Shown here one piece after another: positions 15,169-21,723 of a DNA stretch of 28,272 bases. Position 1 is the first letter of the stretch, and every line of letters starts with the position of its first letter. The DNA is from RECO01 sp050485385. Its GTDB lineage: Bacteria > Pseudomonadota > Alphaproteobacteria > Geminicoccales > Geminicoccaceae. The translations under genes and the position numbers were made by a program. The notes under the pieces were generated by a model that ran no database searches, was not told the origin of the DNA, and saw only the letters and a program-made list of their open reading frames with translations. Where the stretch lies: contig JBJHBG010000063.1 of the NCBI GenBank assembly GCA_050485385.1, positions 1 to 28,272 on the forward strand, read 5' to 3'.

Positions 15169-15927
15169 TTACCCCCGTGCCGTTCCCACGGCGCGGCGCA
15201 GGCCGTCGAGGGCGTGGGCGGTGTCCACGCCGAGGGCGACGAAGCCGACGCCGCGGCCCAGCCATTCGCGTGCGCGGTCGGGGCTGGGGGTGAAGAGGGC
15301 CGTGGCGAGGCCGCACGCCTTGCCCTTGGCGACCACGGTCTCGATGGCGGCCATCACGTCCGGGTGGTCGACCTGGCCCGGCACGCCCAGGGCGTGGGAG
15401 AGATCGACGGGGCCGAGGAACACCGCATCGAGGCCGCTCGTGGCGACGATCGCATCGGCCGCGTCGAGGCCGGTCGGGCCCTCGATCATCACCATCACGG
15501 CGGCTTCGTCGTTGGCCACCTCGAACCAGCCGGTTCGGGCGCCGAAGTCGCCGGCGCGGACCCAGGGATTGGCGCCACGGCTGCCCTCGGGTGCGAAGCG
15601 CGCGGCGGCGACGGCGGCTGCCGCCGCCGCGGCGGAGGTCACCTGCGGGACGAGCACGGCGTCCGCCCCGGCATCGAGCGCAGCGCCGATCAGGGACGGC
15701 TCGTTGGTGCGCACGCGCACGACGGGCACGATGGCGCGCGCCCGCGCCGCCACGATCAGCGGTCCGAGCGCATCGATGCCGTAGGCGCCGTGCTCGGTAT
15801 CGAGGATGACGGCATCGAACCCGGCGAGTGCGATCAACTCGACCATCTCGACGCTGGGCACGAGGCAGAACACGCCGACGAACCGCTCGCCCGCGCGCAG
15901 CCGGGCGCGGAAGGGGGCTTGGGGCAT
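15169..15927 (-). CDS. HpcH/HpaI-type aldolase/citrate lyase family protein
   Basis: A 252-residue class II (metal-dependent) aldolase of the 2-oxo acid type, which cleaves or forms 4-hydroxy-2-oxo acids to give pyruvate plus an aldehyde. Motifs: FDAVILDTEHGAYGIDALGP near residues 38-57, VVRVRTNEPSLIGAALDAGA near 69, VLVPQVTSAAAA, MVMIEGPTGLDAAD with the metal-binding Glu near 148, and GLDAVFLGPVDLSHALG with the metal Asp near 174. GAGGAGA sits 7 bases before ATG 15927. It is 58 bases downstream of the Hen1-type gene on the same strand, so it could belong to that operon. The substrate is unknown. Confidence 0.9.
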   Translation of the reverse strand: MPQAPFRARLRAGERFVGVFCLVPSVEMVELIALAGFDAVILDTEHGAYGIDALGPLIVAARARAIVPVVRVRTNEPSLIGAALDAGADAVLVPQVTSAAAAAAAVAAARFAPEGSRGANPWVRAGDFGARTGWFEVANDEAAVMVMIEGPTGLDAADAIVATSGLDAVFLGPVDLSHALGVPGQVDHPDVMAAIETVVAKGKACGLATALFTPSPDRAREWLGRGVGFVALGVDTAHALDGLRRAVGTARG

Positions 15928-15985
15928 CGCGTTCTCCTCGGTCGTCGCGCGTGTGGCCGGACGATGCCCGAGCCGAGCCGCCGCT

Positions 15986-16588
15986 TCAAGCGGCAGCCGG
16001 CCGCCGGAAGACCGCCATCTGCGTGGGTGCGCCGAGGTCCGGATGGGCGACGCCGACGGCGTCGACGGTGAGCCCGTGGCCGGATCGCGACGCGACGCCC
16101 TCGGCCCAGCGGCAGAAACGCTGCGCCCCCCACTCGAAGCGGTGCTCGGGGTGGCGCAGCCGGGTCGGGGGCACACCGAGGAGCGGGTTGTAGTCGGCAT
16201 TGGGGGTGGTCACGACGACCATCCCTGCTTGGGCGAACACGGCGCGCTCCAGGAGCGACAGGCGGTCGGGCTCCAGGTGTTCCAGGACTTCGACCAGCAG
16301 GACGGCATCGACCTCGGCGAGCGCCGGGTCCGGGGCGAGGGCGGAGCCCTGACGCGCGGTGATCTTGCGGGCGAGGTCGGTCGGCATGGCGGCGAGGCGG
16401 GCGCGGAGTGCTTCCAGCCGCGCCGTCGACGGCTCGATGGCGACGATCCGTTCGATCCAGGGCTCCGGCGCCAGACGTTCGACCAGCGCACCGTCGCCGC
16501 AGCCGAGATCGACGACGCTCTGCACGCCGGCCGCCATCAGCACCGCGCGCACCGCGTCGAAGCGCTGCTCGTGCAGGGCCGTCGTCAC
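15986..16588 (-). CDS. Hen1-type RNA 3'-terminal 2'-O-methyltransferase domain (stand-alone)
   Basis: A 200-residue SAM methyltransferase. SVVDLGCGDGALVERL (24-39) binds SAM. LLVEVLEHLEPDRL (97-110) holds the Hen1 metal-binding E-x-x-E-H (Glu100, Glu103, His104). VVVTTPNADYNPLL (124-137) and LRHPEHRFEWGAQRFCRWAE (144-163) reproduce the family TPN-x-x-[FY]-N and H-x-x-H-[KR]-FEW motifs, with the further metal His. APTQMAVFRR closes the domain as in HEN1. Family members methylate the 2'-OH of the terminal ribose of RNA using Mn2+. Characterised bacterial Hen1 proteins have an extra N-terminal domain and a Pnkp RNA-repair partner; both are absent here. The GTG start overlaps the upstream stop (GTGA), and LHEQRFDAVRAVL is the normal opening of small Hen1 proteins. 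Confidence 0.85.
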   Translation of the reverse strand: MTTALHEQRFDAVRAVLMAAGVQSVVDLGCGDGALVERLAPEPWIERIVAIEPSTARLEALRARLAAMPTDLARKITARQGSALAPDPALAEVDAVLLVEVLEHLEPDRLSLLERAVFAQAGMVVVTTPNADYNPLLGVPPTRLRHPEHRFEWGAQRFCRWAEGVASRSGHGLTVDAVGVAHPDLGAPTQMAVFRRPAAA

Positions 16589-17235
16589 GGCTGTTGCAGG
16601 AAGGCGACGTCCTTCGCCGGACTGTCGAAGGCGAGGCCGCGTTGGGCGGCGAGCACGGCGAAGGTGCGGGCGTGGTAGAAGACGACGTGGGTCGGATCGC
16701 GGCGGTAGTGCCACGCGGCGAACCGGGCGTCGTCGGTGCGAAAGCAGGTCATCACCGCGAGCCGGCCGCCGGGGCGCAACAGGCCGGCCAGCCGGTCGAA
16801 GGTGCCGGCGGGGTCGTGCAGGTGCTCCACGACCTCGGTGCAGGTGACGAAGTCGTAGGTCCGGGCGAGGGGGGCCGGGTCGGGGTGCGACCAGGGATCG
16901 TAGAGCGCCACGCGATGGCCCGCTTCGACGAGCATCGCCGCCAGTGCCGGGCCGGGGCCGCAGCCGAAGTCGAGCCCGTCGCTCGCTGGCGCCAAGCGAT
17001 GCAGAAGCGGTTCGGCGAGCTTGGTGAGGAAGCGGCGATAGCGCGGGTCGGCGACGTCGTTCTGGTGGTGCGCGTAGTGGGCGCGCTCCGCGTCGAGGCC
17101 GGGTCGCTGCGACGGTTCCAAGAAGCGCGCGTCGCAGGCGTCGCAGCGCCAGTAGTCACGGCCGTCGACGGCGACGAAGGGTGCCGCTCGCGGATCGCGG
17201 CAGACCGGGCAGCTCAGACGCGGTTGCGCGCGCAA
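16585..17235 (-). CDS. Zinc-ribbon class I SAM-dependent methyltransferase
   Basis: About 216 residues. The N-terminus has a treble-clef/zinc-ribbon, CPVC and, about 25 residues on, CDAC. The methyltransferase domain follows: DGLDFGCGPGPALAAML for SAM, ALYDPW, then DFVTCTEVVEHLHDPAGTFD, LLRPGGRLAVMT and YRRDPTHVVFYHARTFAVLA. This layout occurs in uncharacterised enzymes placed near RNA-modification or glycan genes. The start is uncertain: TTG at 17235 is listed, while CTG at 17217 would overlap the upstream TGA stop (CTGA) in the way most junctions here do. The stop overlaps the Hen1-type start. Substrate unknown. Confidence 0.78.
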   Translation of the reverse strand: MRAQPRLSCPVCRDPRAAPFVAVDGRDYWRCDACDARFLEPSQRPGLDAERAHYAHHQNDVADPRYRRFLTKLAEPLLHRLAPASDGLDFGCGPGPALAAMLVEAGHRVALYDPWSHPDPAPLARTYDFVTCTEVVEHLHDPAGTFDRLAGLLRPGGRLAVMTCFRTDDARFAAWHYRRDPTHVVFYHARTFAVLAAQRGLAFDSPAKDVAFLQQP

Positions 17236-17933
17236 TAGACGGTTTGCTCCACCATGCGGCCGTGCATGTCGGCGAAGTGGATGGAGTGAGCCGCGACGTC
17301 GACGAAGACCGCCTTCAGCCGTTCCAGAAAGGGGGCGTCGGCGCCTTCGTTGGACCAAAGCGCGAAGATGCCGCCCGGCCGGAGGTGGCGGGCGAGCGCT
17401 TCGAGGCCGTCGATGCCGTAGAAGGCGGCGTGCTCGGGAGCGAGCCAATCGTCCGGTGCATGGTCGATGTCGACGAGCACGGCCTCGAAGCGGCGGCCCG
17501 ACGTGTCGGGATCGAAGCCGTGGGCGCTCGCGGCGAGGGCGAAGAAATCGGCCTCGCGCAGCCGGCAGCGCGCATCCTGGACGAGCCGTCGACCGAGCGG
17601 CACGAGGCTTCGACGGTGCCAGGCGATCACCGGGGCCAACGCCTCGACCACGACGAGGTCGCCGACGCGCGGATCGCCGAGTACGGCCGCGGCACTGTGC
17701 CCGAGGCCGAGCCCGCCAACGACCACCGCGAGACCGTCGCCCTCCAGCATCGCGAGCGCCCGCTCCGCCAGTGCCACCTCGGAGGTGGTGAAGCGGCTGG
17801 TCATGAGGAAGTCGTCGCCGAGCTTGACCTCGAACACGTCGGCGTCGACGCCGGGCAGCCGCCGGCGCCGCAGGCTGAGCGTGCCCTTCGCCGTCGGTTG
17901 CCAGTCCAACTCCTCGAAGGCGCGGACCCTCAT
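17214..17933 (-). CDS. Spermidine-synthase-like protein (class I methyltransferase fold)
   Basis: A 239-residue protein. FEVKLGDDFLMTSRFTTSEV precedes LAVVVGGLGLGHSAAAVL, the GGxGxG nucleotide-binding motif near residues 68-85, then VGDLVVVEALAPVIAWHRR with the acidic ribose contact. FEAVLVDIDHAPDDWL near 150 sits where polyamine synthases have their catalytic Asp, but the surrounding residues differ from true SpeE. It is therefore better described as SpeE-like with an unknown group-transfer substrate. ATG at 17933 overlaps the TGA of the M24 gene (ATGA), and the next gene starts at or just before its stop, so it is coupled on both sides. Confidence 0.8.
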   Translation of the reverse strand: MRVRAFEELDWQPTAKGTLSLRRRRLPGVDADVFEVKLGDDFLMTSRFTTSEVALAERALAMLEGDGLAVVVGGLGLGHSAAAVLGDPRVGDLVVVEALAPVIAWHRRSLVPLGRRLVQDARCRLREADFFALAASAHGFDPDTSGRRFEAVLVDIDHAPDDWLAPEHAAFYGIDGLEALARHLRPGGIFALWSNEGADAPFLERLKAVFVDVAAHSIHFADMHGRMVEQTVYCARNRV

Positions 17934-19081
17934 CGTTGCAGCAGTTCCAAGGGCTGACGGGTCAGGGCCTCCGAAGCACCTTCCGTCACGACCGACGTGC
18001 GGCCGAGCGTCATGGCGGTGCCGGTGTCGCTGTCCATCAGGATCATGTGCAGGAACACGACCATGTTCGGCGCCAGCTCGACCGGGTTGTTCGCGTACAC
18101 CATCGGCCAGTCCATCCACGACGGCGGGTAGACGGCGCCGAGCGAGTAGCCGCAGGCATTGAGCCGATGTTCGGCAAGGCCGCGACCGTCGAGGGTGGTT
18201 GCGTGCGCATGGAACACGTCGCCGAAGGTGCGGCCGGGCCGCAACGCGTCCTCGCAGGCGAGGAGCGCTTCGCGGGCGGCATCGAACAGCTCGCGGTGGC
18301 GGGCGGTGGCACCACCGATCGGCACGGTGCGCATCTGGGCGGCGTGGTAGTGGCGCCAAGTGCCGGCCCATTCGAGCGTGAGCTGGTCGGTGGCATCCAG
18401 CCGGCGGCGGCCGGTGTGGTAGCGGCACAACAGCGCGTGAGGTCCGCTGCCGATGATGAACGGGTTGCCCGGATCGTCGCCGCCGGCCTCGTGGATCGCC
18501 GTGTGCATCGCCGCATGGATGCGCGCCTCGTCCGCACCGGGGCCGGCCTCCGCGAGCACGGCGTCGAAGGCAGCGTCGGCGAGGTCGGCCGCTCGCCGCA
18601 CGTAGGCCAGCTCGGCCGGGCTCTTGACCAGCCGCAGGCGCGAGACGAGTAGGGAGGCGTCGACCAGGGTCGTCCGGTCGGCGAGGGCGGCCTCCAGCTT
18701 GCGGCCGTTGGCGGCGGTCAGTCCGTGGCTCTCCCATTCGACACCGATCCGCTTGCCGAGAAGGCCGTGGTCGTCGAGGACGCAAGCGAGATCGCGCGTC
18801 GGGTCGGCGTCGGCGCCGTCGACCCAGACGCGCACGTCCTCGATGGTCGAGGTGAGGCGGGCCTGCCGCAGATCGGCGGAGCGCGTGAGCAGCGTGGTTT
18901 GGCCGTCGGCGGTGATCACGAGGCACTGGAAGAAGCAGTAGCCGAAGGTGTCGTATCCCGTCAGCCAGAACTGCGTTTCCGGCTTGAAGCAAAGCAGTGC
19001 GTCCAGCCTTTCGGTGGCCATTGCCGCCCGGCAGCGGGCCATTCGGTCGGCGAACTCGTCGGATGTGAAGTGCAGCGTCAT
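17930..19081 (-). CDS. M24-family (creatinase/ectoine-hydrolase-like) protein lacking metal ligands
   Basis: A 383-residue pita-bread-fold protein, full length for Xaa-Pro-peptidase/creatinase relatives. The N-terminal domain has FADRMARCRAAMATERLDAL and WLTGYDTFGYC; the C-terminal domain has DPGNPFIIGSGPHALLCRYH. Five metal ligands of M24 peptidases are replaced: the first Asp is Trp in LEWAG, the second is Ala in YHAAQMRT, the His is Tyr in GYSLG, the first Glu is His in FLHM, and the last Glu is lost before VVTEGASEALT. The substrate His is kept in RYHTGRR, as in creatinase, which works without metal. It is therefore likely a metal-independent C-N hydrolase. It is first in the coupled operon and divergent from hemH. 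Substrate unknown. Confidence 0.82.
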   Translation of the reverse strand: MTLHFTSDEFADRMARCRAAMATERLDALLCFKPETQFWLTGYDTFGYCFFQCLVITADGQTTLLTRSADLRQARLTSTIEDVRVWVDGADADPTRDLACVLDDHGLLGKRIGVEWESHGLTAANGRKLEAALADRTTLVDASLLVSRLRLVKSPAELAYVRRAADLADAAFDAVLAEAGPGADEARIHAAMHTAIHEAGGDDPGNPFIIGSGPHALLCRYHTGRRRLDATDQLTLEWAGTWRHYHAAQMRTVPIGGATARHRELFDAAREALLACEDALRPGRTFGDVFHAHATTLDGRGLAEHRLNACGYSLGAVYPPSWMDWPMVYANNPVELAPNMVVFLHMILMDSDTGTAMTLGRTSVVTEGASEALTRQPLELLQR

Positions 19082-19164
19082 GACTGGCTGGAGTCTCCTG
19101 GACCTTGCCCCTCGGCACGATGGCCCCTAGGTCTCCCCTACTTTCCCCCCCTTGGCTAGAACCG

Positions 19165-20220
19165 ATGCCCGACGCGCCTGCGACCGTGACCTACAGCGTG
19201 CCCCTGCCCGACGACCACCCGGTCATCGGCGTCGACAAGACGGGCGTCATGCTGATCAACCTCGGCACGCCGGACGCCACGTCCTACTGGCCGATGCGGC
19301 GCTATCTGAGCCAGTTCCTGAGCGACAAGCGGGTGATCGACTATCCGTCCTGGTACTGGCAGCCCTTGTTGCAGGGCTTGATCCTCTCCAGCCGGCCGAA
19401 GAAGAGCGGTGCCGCTTATGCCTCGATCTGGAACCGGGAGAAGGACGAAAGCCCGCTGAGGACCATCACGCGCGCTCAGGCGACGGCGCTCGGCGAGCGG
19501 CTTTCGAACTGTCCGAACGTGGTCGTCGATTGGGGCATGCGCTACGGCCAGCCGAGCGTGCCGGACGTTCTACAGAAGATGGTCGACGCCGGCTGCCGGC
19601 GTGTGTTGCTGGTGGCGCTCTATCCGCAATACAGCGCCACGACCACCGCCACGGCGTACGACGAGGCGTACCGCAAGCTGTTGCAGATGCGTTGGCAGCC
19701 GCAGATCCGCACCGTCGGCCCCTGGCACGACGATCCTCTGTACATCGAGGCGCTGGCGGCCTCGATCGAGGATCGCTTGGCCGAATTGGACTGGGAGCCG
19801 GAGGTGGTGATCACCTCGTTCCACGGTCTGCCGGAGCGCTATCTGAAGGCGGGCGACCCGTATCACTGCCACTGCGCCAAGACCAACCGTTTGCTGCGCG
19901 AGCGCCTCGGCTGGTCCAAGGACAAGCTGAAGGTGTGCTTCCAGTCGCGCTTCGGTCCGGAACCGTGGCTCCAGCCTTATCTCGACGAGACCGTGGAGCA
20001 TCTGGCGAAAGAGGGGGTGAAGCGGCTCGCCGTGATCTCGCCCGCGTTCGTTGCCGACTGCGTCGAGACCCTGGAGGAGATCGACCAGGAGGTGCGCGAC
20101 GAGTTCCTGGAGAACGGCGGCGAGCAGTTTACCTACATCCCCTGCCTCAACGCCAGCGACCCCGGCATGCGGGTCATCGAAGCGGTGGTCCGCCGCGAGC
20201 TTGCCGGTTGGATCGGTTAG
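19165..20220 (+). CDS. hemH: Ferrochelatase
   Basis: A 351-residue enzyme inserting Fe2+ into protoporphyrin IX, the last step of protoheme synthesis, at the membrane surface. KTGVMLINLGTPDATSYWPM near 25-44 is the opening signature, followed by YLSQFLSDKRVIDYP. VITSFHGLPERYLKAGDPYH has the catalytic His at about 220, and FVADCVETLEEID has the metal-site Glu at about 301. CFQSRFGPEPWLQPYLDETV is also conserved. ATG 19165 is chosen because MPDAPATVTY begins the family-like part. An in-frame ATG at 19105 would add 20 unrelated residues, and neither has a strong ribosome site. It is divergent from the M24 gene across about 80 bases. The stop lies 46 bases before the assembly gap. Confidence 0.95.
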   Translation: MPDAPATVTYSVPLPDDHPVIGVDKTGVMLINLGTPDATSYWPMRRYLSQFLSDKRVIDYPSWYWQPLLQGLILSSRPKKSGAAYASIWNREKDESPLRTITRAQATALGERLSNCPNVVVDWGMRYGQPSVPDVLQKMVDAGCRRVLLVALYPQYSATTTATAYDEAYRKLLQMRWQPQIRTVGPWHDDPLYIEALAASIEDRLAELDWEPEVVITSFHGLPERYLKAGDPYHCHCAKTNRLLRERLGWSKDKLKVCFQSRFGPEPWLQPYLDETVEHLAKEGVKRLAVISPAFVADCVETLEEIDQEVRDEFLENGGEQFTYIPCLNASDPGMRVIEAVVRRELAGWIG

Positions 20221-20266
20221 CCGAACCTTAACCCTCTAGGCCGAGACTGCATCCGTCCACCCGATC

Positions 20267-20276
20267 NNNNNNNNNN
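20267..20276. other. Assembly gap (10 N)
   Basis: Ten undetermined bases separate the end of hemH from the 5'-truncated motA. A fixed short N-run usually marks a scaffold join of unknown true length, so adjacency of the two sides is not proven. The motA promoter, ribosome site and first codons are missing here. Confidence 0.95.
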
Positions 20277-21064
20277 GTATCAAGGCGTTGCCGGCCGAAA
20301 TGATGATGATCGGCGGCGCCGGCATCGGCTCCTATCTCGTGGCCAACAGTGGCGGCGTGCTCAAGCAGACCGGCGGCGCGCTCGGCCGTGCCTTCTTCGG
20401 CGCGAAGTGGAAGCAGCAGGACTACATCGACATGCTGTGCCTGATGTTCGCGCTCATCCGCATCGTCAAGACCAAGGGCGTCATCGCTCTCGAAAGCCAC
20501 ATCGAGGCACCGGCGGACAGCGAGATTTTCCAGAACTACCCGAAAATCCTCAAGGATCACTTCGCCGTCGACTTCATCTGTGACACCTTCCGGATGATGT
20601 CCATGAACCTCGACAGTCCGCACCAGGTCGAGGACATGATGGAGAAGGTGTTGGACAAGCACCATCACGAGGCGCTGCGGCCGGCCAATGCGCTCGCCAC
20701 CTTGGGCGAAGCCTTTCCGGCGCTCGGTATCGTCGCCGCGGTGCTCGGCATCATCAAGACCATGTCTGCCGTCACCGAGCCGCCGGAAATTCTGGGCAAG
20801 ATGATCGCCGGCGCCTTGACCGGCACCTTCCTCGGCATCTTCATCTCCTATGGCTTCGTCTCGCCGATGGCCTGCAAGGTGCGCGAGACGATCGACATCG
20901 ACCACCACTTCTACCTCATCATCAGGGACATCCTGGTGGCGTTCCTGCACGGCAACGCGCCCCAGGTCGCGGTGGAGATCGGCCGCGGCAACGTACCCTC
21001 CCACCTCCAGCCCAACTTCACCGCCCTGGAGCTGGCGCTCGAGTCGGCGCCGAAGGCCGCCTGA
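20277..21064 (+). CDS. motA: Flagellar motor stator protein MotA, 5' end lost in the gap
   Basis: About 262 residues remain of the usual 285 or so. The frame is open into the Ns (IKALPAEMMMIGGAGIGSYL), so ATG codons at 20300-20308 are internal, not the start. MotA forms the proton-channel stator with MotB in the inner membrane. MIGGAGIGSYLVAN corresponds to the end of the first/second helices, KGVIALESHIEAP to the cytoplasmic loop that touches FliG, FPALGIVAAVLGIIKTMSAV to helix 3 with its conserved Pro, and LTGTFLGIFISYGFVSPMA to helix 4. About 20-25 N-terminal residues are missing. No motB is adjacent; two small genes follow instead. Confidence 0.92.
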
Positions 21065-21074
21065 GCGACTTGAA

Positions 21075-21094
21075 TATAGGTTGATTGTCCTATA
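21075..21094. promoter_or_regulatory. AT-rich inverted repeat before the small membrane-protein gene
   Basis: TATAGG (21075-21080) and CCTATA (21089-21094) are perfect inverted copies 8 bases apart in an AT-rich island between the motA stop and the next ATG (21118). TTGAAT (21070-21075) and TATACG (21091-21096) could form a poor promoter with a 15-base spacer, the repeat then overlapping the -10. It may be an operator, a weak hairpin or chance. Confidence 0.3.
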
Positions 21095-21117
21095 CGGTGC
21101 TGGGCCATCCTCCAGCC

Positions 21118-21402
21118 ATGGCTCGTCACATGCCCACCGGCTTCGACCGCCTCGTCCAGCAGACCGAAGATCCGCTGGTGCTGCTGCTGCTGCTGCTCGT
21201 CGCCGGCCTCGTCGGCGTCTGCGCCTCGTTGTTTCGGGCATGGAATGCCGAGATCAAGGCGCACCGGCAAACCATCCACGACAGCATCCAATGGACCCGG
21301 CAGAACACCGCGCTGATCAGCGAGGTGCGGCAGACCACCGAACGGTTCGCGCTCCTCATCACGCAACTCGCCCAGTACCAGCGGCGCCGGGGCGAGCCAT
21401 GA
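21118..21402 (+). CDS. Small single-pass membrane protein with coiled-coil tail, unknown function
   Basis: A 94-residue protein not recognised as any family. Residues 5-16 are polar, and DPLVLLLLLLVAGLVGVCAS is one membrane helix rich in CTG-encoded Leu. The C-terminal half (IKAHRQTIHDSIQWTRQNTA, then SEVRQTTERFALLITQLAQY) is likely an amphipathic coiled coil. ATG 21118 is preferred over the TTG at 21085 because it lies past the AT-rich repeat and before the hydrophobic segment, though ATG 21130 is also possible. The stop overlaps the next ATG (ATGA), so the pair is coupled. It follows motA by 53 bases, and a motor-related role is only a guess. Confidence 0.6.
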   Translation: MARHMPTGFDRLVQQTEDPLVLLLLLLVAGLVGVCASLFRAWNAEIKAHRQTIHDSIQWTRQNTALISEVRQTTERFALLITQLAQYQRRRGEP

Positions 21403-21689
21403 GCCGGCACGAGGGACTGCCGCCGCGCGATCTGCTGCAGGCGCAGCTCGACGGCCGCGTCCGGTCGACCGAGGGTTTCGTCGGCCGAATCGCCCGCTGG
21501 CTGTCGCGCGACGCCCGCGCGCTGGATCAGCTCGATCGCGAGTTGGAGTTCCAGCGGTTGACCCAGCTGCACGAGATGGAACGTCTGCGCGACCTGCTCG
21601 ACGCCGGCTCGTTCGGCGTGGTGGGCCAAGCCTTGGCCATGGAGCCGGGCATCGAACTCCTGGCCGACGAACCGGGCCGCACGCGTTGA
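21399..21689 (+). CDS. Small helical protein of unknown function, coupled to the membrane protein
   Basis: A 96-residue, charged, probably all-helical protein (LPPRDLLQAQLDGRVRSTEG, WLSRDARALDQLDRELEFQR, LHEMERLRDLLDAG). No family is recognised and no signal peptide or membrane helix is visible. The ATG overlaps the stop of the preceding gene (ATGA), which supports both as real genes. The stop codon lies in the loop of a strong hairpin (21674-21699), marking the end of the transcript. Confidence 0.55.
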   Translation: MSRHEGLPPRDLLQAQLDGRVRSTEGFVGRIARWLSRDARALDQLDRELEFQRLTQLHEMERLRDLLDAGSFGVVGQALAMEPGIELLADEPGRTR

Positions 21690-21699
21690 CGTGCGGCCC
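21674..21699. terminator. Perfect 10-bp GC hairpin at convergent gene ends
   Basis: GGGCCGCACG (21674-21683) pairs perfectly with CGTGCGGCCC (21690-21699) around a 6-base loop that contains the TGA stop of the small gene. The convergent nemA-like gene ends 25 bases further on. No T-run follows, so it may be a bidirectional, U-less terminator or a 3'-end stabiliser. Confidence 0.55.
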
Positions 21700-21723
21700 G
21701 GCCGCCGGCCCTTCGGTGGCGTC

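Noticed and set aside
12743..15784. A 1013-codon open frame on the plus strand
   Set aside because: Most of it is antisense to the MFS and aldolase genes and rich in Gly/Arg/Glu with no motif. Only 13010-13170 carries real IS256 similarity. Long open shadow frames are expected at this GC content.
17214..17933. Naming this gene speE
   Set aside because: Only the nucleotide-binding fold matches; the polyamine-site residues are not recognisable and no SAM decarboxylase is nearby.
20288..20308. An internal TTG or ATG as the real start of motA
   Set aside because: MotA similarity is already under way at this point (LPAEMMMIGGAGIG is mid-helix), and the frame is open into the Ns, so the start is missing.
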